A stretch of 64,000 bases of DNA from NCBI GenBank assembly GCA_902596545.1, contig CACJUH010000005.1:1-64000 (forward strand), given 5' to 3'. Position numbers and translations under genes: made by a program. Below are positions 34,540 to 43,475 of this stretch, in pieces. Below the pieces are notes generated by a model that was given only the letters and a program-made list of their open reading frames with translations, ran no database searches and was not told where the DNA came from. Source of the DNA: an uncultured Candidatus Actinomarina sp. (lineage in GTDB: Bacteria > Actinomycetota > Acidimicrobiia > Actinomarinales > Actinomarinaceae). The stretch's first letter is position 1, and each line of letters opens with the position of its first letter.

Positions 34540-35835
34540 TTAAATGTTTTTTAAAGTTTTTACAAGACTTTCTATAAGCATTTCAATATGATCAATTTGA
34601 ACACTCTCGTTTGGAGCATGAGCATTTCCTAGTTCTTCATCTGCAGCACCAATTAAAACAAGTTCTGCATTTGGAAATTCTCTAACAAAATCATTAGCAA
34701 AAGGTATAGAGCCACCCACGCCAATATAAGCAGTTTCATTTTCCCAGGTTGAATTAAAGCTCTTAACCAATTCTGTTGTGAAAGGTTTATTTGGATCAGC
34801 TACAACTCCAGACCCTTTGGAGTTTGGAATAAATTTAACTGAAGCATTCCATGGGATATTTTTCATTACATGTTCTTCAAGCATTTTCATTGCGTGTTCT
34901 GGGTCCTCTGTTGGAGGAAGCCTCAAGCTTATTTTTGCTTGAGCTTTAGGAATAACTAAATTAACTGCGTCTTTTACTGGTGGAGCATCTATAGCTAGTA
35001 CATCTAAAGCTGGTTCTAACCAGAGTCTCTTTGAGATACTTTCAGTATCGAACAAATTAATTTCATCTGAACCAAGCATTTTTTTAAGAAATGATTCTTC
35101 AAGTTCTGTTACTTGCATGTCTGTTGGGGTTAGTCCTTCAATCATGAGATTGCCTTTTTCATCATGGAATGAAGAGATGATTCTACTCAACACCATGAAA
35201 GCATCTGGTACAACTCCTCCGCCAACACCAGAATGGATAGGCCTCATTGGCTGATCTACTTCAATTATTCCATCAACTAATCCTCGAAGTGTAGTTGTGA
35301 CCGTTGGGACGCCTATCTTTACATTTCCTGAGTCAGCTATAACGATTACATCGGCCTCTAATGCTTCTCTGTTTTGCTCTATGAATAAAGACATTGTGGG
35401 TGAACCTATTTCCTCTTCACCTTCTATAAATACTTTGATGTTTACAGGTAATTCATCTATTAATTGTTTGATGACGTTGTAATGAACTACTACTCCAGAC
35501 TTATTGTCTCCCGACCCTCTACCGAATAATCTTCCATCAATCATTTCAGGTGTAAATGGGTCTGTTTTCCAAAGATTCATATCTCCTACAGGCTGTACAT
35601 CATGATGAGCATACAAAAGCACTGTTTTCTTATCTGGATCAATTTCAGTATGTGCTACTACTGCTGGCATTCCTCCAGCAACTTTGACTACTTGGGTATT
35701 AAGACCAAGGTCTGCAAATAAATTTTCAACAAATTGAGCAGAGGCATCTACATCATCTCTGTGATCTTTATCAGAACTTATGGATGGAATTTTTACCATC
35801 TCTGATAGTAAGTTAATTATTTCTTGTTGAGACAT
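34540..35835 (-). CDS. M20-family dipeptidase
   Basis: 431 aa. 'YAHHDVQPVGD' supplies the first zinc ligand His and catalytic Asp, 'GRGSGDNKSG' the bridging Asp, 'IEGEEEIGSP' the general base Glu and ligand, and 'GAADEELGNAHAPNESV' the C-terminal His. This matches the ArgE/DapE/CPG2 metallopeptidase family, dipeptidase branch. Cytosolic, probably acting in peptide turnover. Confidence 0.85.
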   Translation of the reverse strand: MSQQEIINLLSEMVKIPSISSDKDHRDDVDASAQFVENLFADLGLNTQVVKVAGGMPAVVAHTEIDPDKKTVLLYAHHDVQPVGDMNLWKTDPFTPEMIDGRLFGRGSGDNKSGVVVHYNVIKQLIDELPVNIKVFIEGEEEIGSPTMSLFIEQNREALEADVIVIADSGNVKIGVPTVTTTLRGLVDGIIEVDQPMRPIHSGVGGGVVPDAFMVLSRIISSFHDEKGNLMIEGLTPTDMQVTELEESFLKKMLGSDEINLFDTESISKRLWLEPALDVLAIDAPPVKDAVNLVIPKAQAKISLRLPPTEDPEHAMKMLEEHVMKNIPWNASVKFIPNSKGSGVVADPNKPFTTELVKSFNSTWENETAYIGVGGSIPFANDFVREFPNAELVLIGAADEELGNAHAPNESVQIDHIEMLIESLVKTLKNI

Positions 35836-35861
35836 ATATGTATTTTACGCCTTATAAGGTT

Positions 35862-38477
35862 TTACTCATAAGAGATCGCTTCAAGGATGTTTTGTCTAGA
35901 TGCTCTTATTGCTGGAAGGATTGCAGCTATTACTCCAGCGATGATTGAAATCCCAATCCATAATGCTGTTTGAGAAATAGAGACTGCAAAGACTGTAAAT
36001 CCTTCATCAGCAAGTGTTTGAATAAGACTCCAGGCAAAAAATATTCCTAAGCCTGTCCCTAATACTGCTCCAAAAATTGCAATTATCGATGACTCTATGA
36101 AAATCATTCTTCTAATTTGTTTTCTGTACGTACCTATTGCTCTCATAAGGCCTATCTCTCTTGTTCTTTCGTAAACAGAAAGTGACAACGTATTGGTAAT
36201 TCCGAATAATGCTACAAAAATAGAGATTGATAAAAATCCATATATTACATTTAAAAGTAACTGGATTTGATTGTTTGCTTCTTCAACAAGTCCATCTTCA
36301 TCCCTTACCTCAACTCCAGGATATTCGTCAACAATTGCGTTTATTTTTTCTTCTACTTCTGGAGTTTTTTTATTCACATTGAAATACAGTTCCGTATCCA
36401 GTGATTCATCAGCGAAAAAAGTATTGTTTTCAAGAAGTACAAAAAATTCAGCAGGAGGTTGAGTAGTCCAGTCAAAGATATAAGCAACAGTAAACGTTCT
36501 TTCTCCTTCTTCAGGAATTGTTAATACAACCTCATCTCCGACAAAAAGTTCTTCTCTCTCTGCAGTTTGTTTAAGTATTCCTATTGCATCTTTTTTAAGG
36601 AAATCATTTCTGTTTCCAGATATATCATCTGTTTTTACTAGATCAAACACTGTTTCATCAACAGCTCCAAGAATAAGTGGTCTTTGATTGTACCCAACAA
36701 CAGTCGCTCTTGTTCTAGAAAGTTTTGTAACTTCATCTAACTCTAAAAGTTCTTCTGACAGACCTGTAGGAATTCCTGGAGAGACAAATACATTGGAAGC
36801 ACTTACCTGGTAATCGGCAAGTATTACTTCACTAATTAATGACTCCGCCTGAGCTTTGAATGAAGTGGTTATTACATTTGCTAAAGATATCAATGTTAAT
36901 CCAATCATTAATGCTGATGCTGTTGAAGCTGTTCTTCTTGGAGTTCTTTTTGAATTCTCTGTAGCCAATTTTCCAAGAATCCCAAAAACTATGTTATATG
37001 CTTTATCAAAAAGAAAAACAAAAGGCTTTGTAATCGATGGGGTAATAACGGAAATGCCAACAAATATTACACCTGCGCCAAATCCTACTTGCTGCAAAGA
37101 AGATAGGGTCGGAAGATCTAAAAAGTCGTATAAGACACCAAACAACATACCAAACCCAGCAACAGAAATAAGAGAACCAAAAACCAAACGCATAAATAAG
37201 GATTTTCTCCTAGGAGTTGAAACACTGTCTCTAATTGCCTCCATCGGACTTACTTGAGAAGCTTTTCTTGCTGGTAGTAAAGAAGATAATATAGTTACCG
37301 TTATTCCAATAATTAAACCAGTTATTGCGGCTTCTGTAGTTAAGACTAATGGTCCATCTGGTAGTCCAAACTCAAAATACTGGAGCCCTTCTTTAACTGC
37401 TACAGCTAAACCTATTCCGAGAGCAATTCCTAAACCAGACCCGATGACAGACATAAACAAAGATTCAGAAATTACTAATCTATAAATTTGTCTCTTTGAT
37501 GTTCCTAGTGCCCTAAGTAAAGAAAGCTCTTTTGTTCTTTGAAGCAGAAGAATTCTAAATGTGTTTTGAATGATAAAAGCACCAACAAATATTGCAATTC
37601 CTGCAAAAACATTGAGTATCGTATTAAAAAAATCAAGACCTTGTTTAATAGAATCAGCTTGTTCTGCTGCAGCTTCTTGTGCGTTTATAACATTTAAATT
37701 TTCTGGATCTAAATTTGTTATTTCATTTTTTACATCATTAATATCAAAATTATTTTCAATTACTACATTAATTAAATCTACTTCTCCTCTTGAATCTAGT
37801 AATTTTTGAGCGGTTCTAAATTCAAACAGAGCAAAGGTTGCACCTCCTGGCGCACCTACATTAGCAAACTCAGCTATTCCAACAATTGTAAATGACGCAG
37901 GAGTTGCTCCTGCTAGTACTGTTACTCTGTCTCCAACAGAAAACTCATGATTTTCTGCTGTTACTACATCCATAACTACTTCTTTAGTGTTAGTAGGTGG
38001 TTCTCCTTCTACTAGTGACCACTGCTGTGCATAGGAATTAGTATCCCAAGCAGCACCAAATGTGGGAGCAAATCCATTAGATATAAGCACTGTCTCGCCA
38101 TCAACAATTTTTATAAATTGAGCAAAACCCAAAACCTCTCCCCAAGCTGCTTTTACGCTTGGAAGATTTTGAATTTCGTTAATTTTTTCATCAGGTATTT
38201 TCTTTACTTCAAAAGAAATAGGTCCTTGGCCTCCATCACCACTAAAACCCTCTGCAAAATCTTCCTGTATAGGCTGAACAACTAGATCGACTCCTTCGTA
38301 TATACCTGAAAATAGATTATCGAATGCTGATTTGTTACTTTCCGAAAATATGTTTGATGCGATGATAACAGCTACTCCAAGAATTATTGAAGATGTTGTT
38401 AGAAAGATACGGACTGGATAAGTTTTTAAATTCTTCCATGCAATTAGAAATAATGGGCGTTTTGTAAATCCAAACAT
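35862..38477 (-). CDS. ABC transporter permease with two FtsX domains (MacB/LolC-like)
   Basis: 871 aa. N-terminal TM segment then a periplasmic MacB-PCD-like domain. The first FtsX domain ends near residue 420 ('LLPARKASQVSPMEAIRDS'). A second half repeats the layout, ending 'ILPAIRASRQNILEAISYE'. Such large double-FtsX permeases pair with LolD-like ATPases to extract or export lipids, lipoproteins or peptides. The stop region overlaps the ATPase gene by one base. Confidence 0.8.
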   Translation of the reverse strand: MFGFTKRPLFLIAWKNLKTYPVRIFLTTSSIILGVAVIIASNIFSESNKSAFDNLFSGIYEGVDLVVQPIQEDFAEGFSGDGGQGPISFEVKKIPDEKINEIQNLPSVKAAWGEVLGFAQFIKIVDGETVLISNGFAPTFGAAWDTNSYAQQWSLVEGEPPTNTKEVVMDVVTAENHEFSVGDRVTVLAGATPASFTIVGIAEFANVGAPGGATFALFEFRTAQKLLDSRGEVDLINVVIENNFDINDVKNEITNLDPENLNVINAQEAAAEQADSIKQGLDFFNTILNVFAGIAIFVGAFIIQNTFRILLLQRTKELSLLRALGTSKRQIYRLVISESLFMSVIGSGLGIALGIGLAVAVKEGLQYFEFGLPDGPLVLTTEAAITGLIIGITVTILSSLLPARKASQVSPMEAIRDSVSTPRRKSLFMRLVFGSLISVAGFGMLFGVLYDFLDLPTLSSLQQVGFGAGVIFVGISVITPSITKPFVFLFDKAYNIVFGILGKLATENSKRTPRRTASTASALMIGLTLISLANVITTSFKAQAESLISEVILADYQVSASNVFVSPGIPTGLSEELLELDEVTKLSRTRATVVGYNQRPLILGAVDETVFDLVKTDDISGNRNDFLKKDAIGILKQTAEREELFVGDEVVLTIPEEGERTFTVAYIFDWTTQPPAEFFVLLENNTFFADESLDTELYFNVNKKTPEVEEKINAIVDEYPGVEVRDEDGLVEEANNQIQLLLNVIYGFLSISIFVALFGITNTLSLSVYERTREIGLMRAIGTYRKQIRRMIFIESSIIAIFGAVLGTGLGIFFAWSLIQTLADEGFTVFAVSISQTALWIGISIIAGVIAAILPAIRASRQNILEAISYE

Positions 38478-39205
38478 TAGATGTTAGTTAAAGCTGTAAC
38501 CTCTGAAACGATTTCTTCTTGGGTTGGGCCATTTAAATCACTTGCAACTTTGCCATCTTTTAACATAACAACTCTTTGTGCAAATGATGCAGCAAAGGGA
38601 TCATGGGTTACCATGATGATTGTTTGGTTTAACTCGTCAACCACTGACTTCATAAATGCGAGTAGTTCTTTACTTGATTTTGAATCCAAGTTTCCTGATG
38701 GCTCATCTGCAAATATCACCTCTGGTTTGGTTGCCATTGCTCTTGCTGCTGCAACCCTTTGTTGTTGCCCTCCCGATAGTTCATTTGGTCTATGTGTCAA
38801 CCTATCACCAATATCAACAGTTTCAACTACTGTCTTGACCCAATCCATATCAGGTTTTCTACCTGCTATGGATGCAGGCAGTGTTATGTTTTCTTCGGCT
38901 GTCAAAGTTGGAATTAAGTTAAACGCTTGGAATACAAACCCAAAGCTATCTCTTCTAATCTTTGTTAGCTGTTTGTCGTTTAATGTTGATATATCTTGAT
39001 CTCTTAAAAATATTTCACCTGATGAAGGCCTGTCTAAGCCCGCTAAGCAGTGAAGTAAAGTAGATTTACCAGAACCAGATGGGCCCATAATTGCAGTAAA
39101 TTGATTCTCTTTAAAGTCTATCGTTATGTTGTCTAACGCAGTAACGCTTGTTTCTTTTTCGCCATAAATTTTAGTTAGGTTTACTGAGTTTATTATTTTT
39201 TCCAT
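38477..39205 (-). CDS. ABC transporter ATP-binding protein (LolD/MacB-type)
   Basis: 242 aa. Walker A 'GPSGSGKSTLL', Q-loop 'FQAFNLIPTL', signature 'LSGGQQQRVA', Walker B 'VIFADEPSGNLD' and H-loop 'MVTHDP' are intact. The lipoprotein-releasing type is clear from 'ALDNITIDF ... MGPSGSGKST'. It is the motor of the adjacent FtsX permease. First gene of the pair. Confidence 0.9.
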   Translation of the reverse strand: MEKIINSVNLTKIYGEKETSVTALDNITIDFKENQFTAIMGPSGSGKSTLLHCLAGLDRPSSGEIFLRDQDISTLNDKQLTKIRRDSFGFVFQAFNLIPTLTAEENITLPASIAGRKPDMDWVKTVVETVDIGDRLTHRPNELSGGQQQRVAAARAMATKPEVIFADEPSGNLDSKSSKELLAFMKSVVDELNQTIIMVTHDPFAASFAQRVVMLKDGKVASDLNGPTQEEIVSEVTALTNI

Positions 39206-39283
39206 GCGTTCAATACTATATAGAAACTAAATATATGATATTTTATCAAAAATGCAGTTAACAAAATGTTCACATTCTTGTAT

Positions 39284-39318
39284 TTGCAATTTCAAGTTCA
39301 GCATTCTAAATTTATAAA
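39284..39318 (+). promoter_or_regulatory. Putative promoter for the leader peptide RNA
   Basis: TTGCAA (39284-39289) and the AT-rich TAAATTTATAAA (39307-39318) place transcription start at or near the ATG at 39320, so the RNA is probably leaderless. The -10 box is ambiguous (TAAATT at 17 bp spacing or TATAAA further down). Confidence 0.4.
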
Positions 39319-39319
39319 T

Positions 39320-39364
39320 ATGTACAAAGTAAACAATTGGCGTTGGTGGTCACTACATAGGTAA
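39320..39364 (+). CDS. trpL: Tryptophan-rich leader peptide, 14 aa
   Basis: Codons give MYKVNNWRWWSLHR then TAA. Trp codons lie at 39338, 39344 and 39347, clustered as in trp attenuator leader peptides of actinobacteria. The final Trp codon overlaps the start of RNA region 1 (39348-39354), the required geometry for ribosome stalling control. No biosynthetic gene follows. Confidence 0.65.
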   Translation: MYKVNNWRWWSLHR

Positions 39365-39412
39365 GTGCCCATTTGTCATTGTTTAGTTAAACCGGGCACC
39401 GCCCGGTTTTTT
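39348..39412 (+). promoter_or_regulatory. Transcription attenuator (mutually exclusive hairpins and terminator)
   Basis: Region 1 GGTCACT (39348-39354) can pair with region 2 AGTGCCC (39364-39370), one mismatch. Region 2 GTGCCC pairs perfectly with region 3 GGGCAC (39394-39399). The terminator AAACCGGGC / GCCCGGTTT (39389-39397, 39101-equivalent arm at 39401-39409) ends in six T (39407-39412) and competes with region 2-3 pairing. This is the classic four-region trp-type switch. There is no plus-strand gene downstream to control; the next gene is on the minus strand. Confidence 0.65.
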
Positions 39413-39476
39413 ATTTACTGTCACTGAAATTGAATCCCGGGCCAAACCCTCAAAAGTTTTACTTTATACGTTGGTA

Positions 39477-39956
39477 CTAATACAGAGATTGGGTGGTTAT
39501 CTCCTTCCACTCTGAAACCTTTGGTCCTGTCTTGTAAAGAGACAGTGTATCAAAAGAAAGTGTTATTGGGATGAGTTCATTAAGCTCCCCCAGATCAAAA
39601 GATTTGGGCAACTCATCCCCATAGCACAATGAAAGATGTGGTACCCAAAGACTTGGCCAGCCTTCTAAGTTTGCAACAGAATTAAAGAAATAAGAATTAT
39701 CAGACGATTCAAGATACAGCTTTTGAAAGTATGTATCACCATTAGAAACTTTATCAAAAACTACTGAATTTTTCTTAACTGATAATTTATCTAAAATTTT
39801 TAATGCTTTCTTTTTTGTGTTGATGTGTGAAACAAGTGTTACATGTGGAGAAAAAGAATCTTTATTTTCTTCATTTGCATACCTTTTAATAAGTTTATAA
39901 ATTTTCTCATTGTGTAAGGAATTTTCAAGCCAAATAGAGTAGGTTTCTTTATACAT
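39477..39956 (-). CDS. 2H phosphoesterase (2'-5' RNA ligase / cyclic phosphodiesterase-like)
   Basis: 159 aa with the two HxT/S signatures: 'SPHVTLVSH' and 'VPHLSLCYGD'. These are the catalytic pair of the 2H superfamily, which acts on 2',3'-cyclic phosphates or 2'-5' linkages in RNA or nucleotides. Length is typical. Closely followed by the zinc-transport operon on the same strand, 12 bp upstream of it in transcription order reversed, so it may instead be independent. Confidence 0.7.
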   Translation of the reverse strand: MYKETYSIWLENSLHNEKIYKLIKRYANEENKDSFSPHVTLVSHINTKKKALKILDKLSVKKNSVVFDKVSNGDTYFQKLYLESSDNSYFFNSVANLEGWPSLWVPHLSLCYGDELPKSFDLGELNELIPITLSFDTLSLYKTGPKVSEWKEITTQSLY

Positions 39957-39968
39957 TTCTTTATGTTA

Positions 39969-40811
39969 TTAAGAAATAGTTACTGTTGCCAGAGATCCTT
40001 TTTTTCTAATTTTATTAGATAAAAAAGCTAGAACAAATATTGATGTAGCAACTAATGACATTGACGGACCTGAAGGTAGGTTAAGAAAGTATGAAAGGTA
40101 AAGTCCTGTAATAGATGAGATGACACCAAAAAGTACACTTACCTTTATAGAGTTAACAAATGTATCAGTTACAAGCTTTGCAGCAGCTGCAGGAATAATA
40201 AGCATACTAAGCACTAAAATGATTCCAACTGTCTGCAGCGAACCAACAATAGCAATTGATAAAAGAATTAAAAACAAATAATTTAGAAATGTTGTATTAA
40301 GTCCTTTTACTTCAGCACCGATTGGATCAAAAGAATAAAACAACAATTGTTTGAAGTAAATAATCACTACTAAAAATACTATTGTTAGCAAACTAACGAC
40401 GATGTATACATCAGATGTACTTACAGCAAGTATTTGGCCAAACAACAAATCCTCTAAGTTTATTGTCACATTTAGCAAGGAAATAAGAACAAAGCCTAGT
40501 GCAAAAAAAGAGGAAAAAATTATTCCAATCGCAGTATCTTCCCCAACGTTTGTGTTTTTGATAATTATTCCAAGAAAGATTGCAATTAGGATTGCTGCGG
40601 GTACTCCCAACTCAGAAATACTAAATCCTAAAAATACTCCAACAGCAATTATGGGAAGTGTTGCGTGCGCCATAGCATCAGCCATAAAACCCATGTTTCT
40701 ATTGATTGCAAAAGGTCCTAGAATCGAAAGCATAGCTCCTGAAGCAAATGCAGTTATTAACGATCTAATCATGAAATCATATCTGAAAGGATCTAGAATT
40801 AATTCAATCAC
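39969..40811 (-). CDS. znuB: Zinc ABC transporter permease
   Basis: 280 aa, about eight membrane helices. 'GPFAINRNMGFMADAMAHATLPIIAVG' is the ABC-3 family signature (metal permeases). It overlaps the ATPase gene by 8 bp. Together with znuC, znuA and the Zur boxes this fits high-affinity zinc uptake; manganese cannot be excluded from the permease alone. Confidence 0.85.
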   Translation of the reverse strand: MIELILDPFRYDFMIRSLITAFASGAMLSILGPFAINRNMGFMADAMAHATLPIIAVGVFLGFSISELGVPAAILIAIFLGIIIKNTNVGEDTAIGIIFSSFFALGFVLISLLNVTINLEDLLFGQILAVSTSDVYIVVSLLTIVFLVVIIYFKQLLFYSFDPIGAEVKGLNTTFLNYLFLILLSIAIVGSLQTVGIILVLSMLIIPAAAAKLVTDTFVNSIKVSVLFGVISSITGLYLSYFLNLPSGPSMSLVATSIFVLAFLSNKIRKKGSLATVTIS

Positions 40812-41598
40812 TACTGTTGTTTTCCTCTTTTTTAAAATGAGATTTGTTCATAAACAGTTCGGTATGTGAACCATACATTTCTTCGATTACTTGAGGGGTT
40901 AATACTTCTGAAGGATCTCCATATGCACAACAGTGCTTATTTAAACATAGGACCTCATCAAATTTTTCTTCAAGATTATTTACATCATGAGTAGCAATCA
41001 ATATAGTTTTACCATCTAAATTAATACTATCTATCAATTGCATTATGTCTTCCTCAGCGCCTATATCAACAGCACTAAAAGCTTCATCTAGTAATAAAAT
41101 TTCAGAATCTTGCGCTAGCGCTCTAGCAATTAAAACCCTCTGAAGTTGTCCTCCAGATAGGCTTTTAATATTGTCATTAACTTTTTCGTATAAGCCAACA
41201 TCTTGTAATGCCTTATTAATTTTTTGGTTAATTTTCTTTCTATTAAATACGTTGAACAGTTTTCTGGAGGTAATGCCCATTTCAACAACCTGCTTTACTG
41301 AAAGTGGAAAATTCCAATTAATTAAATCTTTCTGCGGTACATAGCTGACCGTACCTCTTGCTTCATCTGGGCTCTTGCCGTCTATTGTCAAAGAGCCTTC
41401 GGTGAGTGGAATTAAACCTGCAAGTGCATTAAATAATGTAGACTTTCCGCCACCATTTGGTCCAACAACTGCTACCTTTTTTCCTTTGTTGATAGAAAAG
41501 TCAACACTTTCTAAAGCTGGAGCACTTCCGAAATGCACGCAACACCCGTCTGATATTATCAGAGGGGTGTCCACGCTATTTACTTCTTTAGTGTCCAT
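40804..41598 (-). CDS. znuC: Zinc ABC transporter ATPase
   Basis: 264 aa. Walker A 'GPNGGGKSTLFNAL', signature 'LSGGQLQRVLIA', Walker B 'ILLLDEAFSAVD', 'IATHD'. The C-terminal 'LCLNKHCCAYGDPSEVLTPQVIEEMYG' is typical of metal-type ABC-3 ATPases. Walker B is followed by Ala-Phe in place of the common Pro-Thr/Phe. Overlaps znuB, and is separated from znuA by 44 bp. Confidence 0.9.
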   Translation of the reverse strand: MDTKEVNSVDTPLIISDGCCVHFGSAPALESVDFSINKGKKVAVVGPNGGGKSTLFNALAGLIPLTEGSLTIDGKSPDEARGTVSYVPQKDLINWNFPLSVKQVVEMGITSRKLFNVFNRKKINQKINKALQDVGLYEKVNDNIKSLSGGQLQRVLIARALAQDSEILLLDEAFSAVDIGAEEDIMQLIDSINLDGKTILIATHDVNNLEEKFDEVLCLNKHCCAYGDPSEVLTPQVIEEMYGSHTELFMNKSHFKKEENNSSD

Positions 41599-41642
41599 TT
41601 AGATGCCTCTCTTAAAGCCATCGAAAGTTATCTATAATTAAA

Positions 41643-42668
41643 CTAGTCAGTATTGCTTAAGTTCTCCACAATTAATTCAACAGCATCAAATAAAAACTCA
41701 GAATAGGATTGACCTTCTTTTAAGGTTTCAACCCATAATCCTTCTACTGCTTTTATTCCAGTTTCTGCAACAATTGTTTCCGCATACACAGAAGGTGCCT
41801 CTGTTTCAATAAAGATAACTTTTACATTGTTGTCTTCAATTACATCAATGACACCAACAAGTTGTGATGGGGATATTTCATTCGCTGAATCAAGGCTTGG
41901 AATTATTGTTGATAAAACTTCAAGTCCAAATTTGGCTTCAAGATAACCTAGAGACTCATGTGTTGTTATGAGTTTCCTGTTTTGAGAAGGTATTGTAGAA
42001 ATTAATTCAGATACTTGACCAACTAAACCTTTTAGCTCAGTAACGTAAGCTTTTCCAGCTGCCTCGTATTCAGAAGCATTACTTGGATCAAACTCAACTA
42101 ATTTGCTCTCAATATATTCAGCTGCATAGGCAACTCTATTTGGATCAAACCAAAAGTGAGGGTCATAAACTCCGTGGTCATGTCCCGCATGGTCATCATG
42201 TCCTTCTTCGTCGTGGTCATCATGTCCTTCTTCATCGTGGTCATCATGTCCTTCTTCATCGTGGTCATCATGACCACCTTCTTTAAATTCAATAGGGAAT
42301 ACACTTTCACCAACTTCTGCTAAAACTTCTGCACTACAAGCTGAGTTTTCGAGAAGCTTTATTAATGCAGCAGGTTCATATTTCAATCCTGTATAAAATA
42401 CTAAGTCTGCATCTGCTATTGTTCCTGCGTCCTGTGGAGCTGGATCATAAGTATGTGGATCTGCTTCAGCAGGCATTAAAACTGTAAGATTGATATTGTC
42501 ACCACCAACTTGACTTACGAACTCACCAATCATTGGTGTAGTCGCTACTACGTTGATTTCTCTTCCATCAATTTCTGGACAACCAGCTTCTGCGCTGCCT
42601 CCAGAACAGGCAATTAACACAATTGATAGTGCTAGTATGCCAAATTTAAATAAACGTTTTTCTTTCAA
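41643..42668 (-). CDS. znuA: Zinc ABC transporter substrate-binding lipoprotein
   Basis: 341 aa. Lipobox 'LSIVLIACSGG' (Cys21). The binding-fold ligands are in 'EADPHTYDPAP', 'VYDPHFWFDPN' and 'LITTHESLGYLEAKFG'. A His/Asp/Glu-rich loop near residues 128-160 carries tandem HDDHDEEG units, encoded by 24-bp repeats, which is the zinc-sequestering loop expected of ZnuA. The gene faces two Zur boxes. Confidence 0.9.
   Translation of the reverse strand: MKEKRLFKFGILALSIVLIACSGGSAEAGCPEIDGREINVVATTPMIGEFVSQVGGDNINLTVLMPAEADPHTYDPAPQDAGTIADADLVFYTGLKYEPAALIKLLENSACSAEVLAEVGESVFPIEFKEGGHDDHDEEGHDDHDEEGHDDHDEEGHDDHAGHDHGVYDPHFWFDPNRVAYAAEYIESKLVEFDPSNASEYEAAGKAYVTELKGLVGQVSELISTIPSQNRKLITTHESLGYLEAKFGLEVLSTIIPSLDSANEISPSQLVGVIDVIEDNNVKVIFIETEAPSVYAETIVAETGIKAVEGLWVETLKEGQSYSEFLFDAVELIVENLSNTD
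42190..42272. repeat. Tandem 24-bp repeat inside znuA
   Basis: Three units start at 42190, 42214 and 42238, with a partial fourth from 42262. Each encodes 8 residues of the metal-binding loop on the minus strand. The first unit differs by one base (cgtcg against catcg). Copy number may vary between strains. Confidence 0.75.
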
Positions 42669-42692
42669 AACTCTCCTTTAAATAATTACAAT

Positions 42693-42713
42693 AAATGAGA
42701 ATAAGTCTCATTT
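42693..42713. promoter_or_regulatory. Zur box 1
   Basis: AAATGAGA-ATAAG-TCTCATTT: perfect 8-bp arms with a 5-bp spacer, 24 bp upstream of znuA. Twin of the box at 42731. Confidence 0.75.
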
Positions 42714-42730
42714 ATTTTATTGTCAAGTAT

Positions 42731-42751
42731 AAATGAGAATTTATCTCATTT
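42731..42751. promoter_or_regulatory. Zur box 2
   Basis: AAATGAGA-ATTTA-TCTCATTT, same arms as box 1, starting 38 bp further and 29 bp from the zur ATG. Two operators between divergent znuA and zur suggest autoregulation and zinc-dependent repression of uptake. Confidence 0.75.
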
Positions 42752-42780
42752 TTTTGGAAGTAGTTAAGTATACTTAAATC

Positions 42781-43218
42781 ATGTCAGAGAGCTCAAGAAA
42801 AATTTTATCAGATAACAATGTTTCAATAACTAATCCGAGAATTCTTGTTCTAGAAGCACTCATGGAGAGTCAAAATCCTCAGACGATTGATGACCTTCAA
42901 AATAGGTTAGGAGATAGAGTGGCAAAGTCAACATTGTACAGAGTTTTGGGTGACCTAAAGAAAATAAATGTATTGCACGAATTTACTTCTCCTGACAACA
43001 CAACAGTTGTTGAGTTACTACTTCAAGACTCTGATCATCATCATCACCTATTCTGTAGCGATTGTGGTGAGATTATTGATGTTGGTTTAAGTAATGAGTT
43101 TGAACAACTTTTGTCTGCAGAAATTAAAAAGATTGAAAGAAAGTTTAATTTTCAAATAAATGACCATAGGGTCGAAATGTTTGGAACATGTACTGATCAG
43201 TGTTCTAACTGTAAATAA
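42781..43218 (+). CDS. zur: Fur-family zinc uptake regulator
   Basis: 145 aa. Winged helix 'TNPRILVLEALMESQNPQTIDDLQNRLGDRVAKSTLYRVL'. Regulatory metal site 'DHHHHLFCSDCGEIIDV', and structural zinc Cys4 site completed by 'CTDQCSNCK' at the C-terminus. Adjacency to znuABC and the paired boxes point to Zur rather than Fur or PerR. Confidence 0.85.
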   Translation: MSESSRKILSDNNVSITNPRILVLEALMESQNPQTIDDLQNRLGDRVAKSTLYRVLGDLKKINVLHEFTSPDNTTVVELLLQDSDHHHHLFCSDCGEIIDVGLSNEFEQLLSAEIKKIERKFNFQINDHRVEMFGTCTDQCSNCK

Positions 43219-43220
43219 AA

Positions 43221-43400
43221 TTAAAATATTAAAGCTATTAAGTTAGCGTTCAATAGCATAGACTGAATAACCTCAAAAGAATGAATTTGCTCCGGTGTTG
43301 TTGTGAGTGGTATTGTCATGTATTCACCATCAAAGACATTTTCTACGGCTAAAGCTGTTTCAATAAATTCGTTTTGAGTAATGTTACAAACTATACACAT
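43221..43400 (-). CDS. Small hypothetical protein with N-terminal CxxC, 59 aa
   Basis: ATG at 43398-43400 to TAA at 43221-43223. The product begins MCIVCNITQNEFIETALAVE and reads as a plausible helical protein. It is convergent with zur, 2 bp from its stop. The CIVC pair might bind zinc or another metal. Weak GGGA before the start. Confidence 0.45.
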   Translation of the reverse strand: MCIVCNITQNEFIETALAVENVFDGEYMTIPLTTTPEQIHSFEVIQSMLLNANLIALIF

Positions 43401-43475
43401 AATTTTTTCCCTGTTTAATCCATATTAATTGTAGTGTGGATTTGATGGTTGAAAAACATATAATAAAGTTATCCC

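Noticed and set aside
36856-37257. 133-codon ORF opposite the FtsX permease
   Set aside because: Antisense to a well supported gene; no start signal or motif.
38481-38999. 172-codon ORF opposite the ABC ATPase
   Set aside because: Antisense shadow of a gene with intact Walker and signature motifs; composition is Ser/Thr/Leu-biased as in reverse-strand artefacts.
39348-39412. Ordinary terminator for genes on the minus strand
   Set aside because: The T run follows the hairpin only on the plus strand, and the upstream Trp-rich ORF with matching competing pairings points to attenuation.
42083-42286. His-rich repeat ORF on plus strand
   Set aside because: Shadow of the 24-bp repeats in znuA; the His run is only the reverse reading of the repeat.
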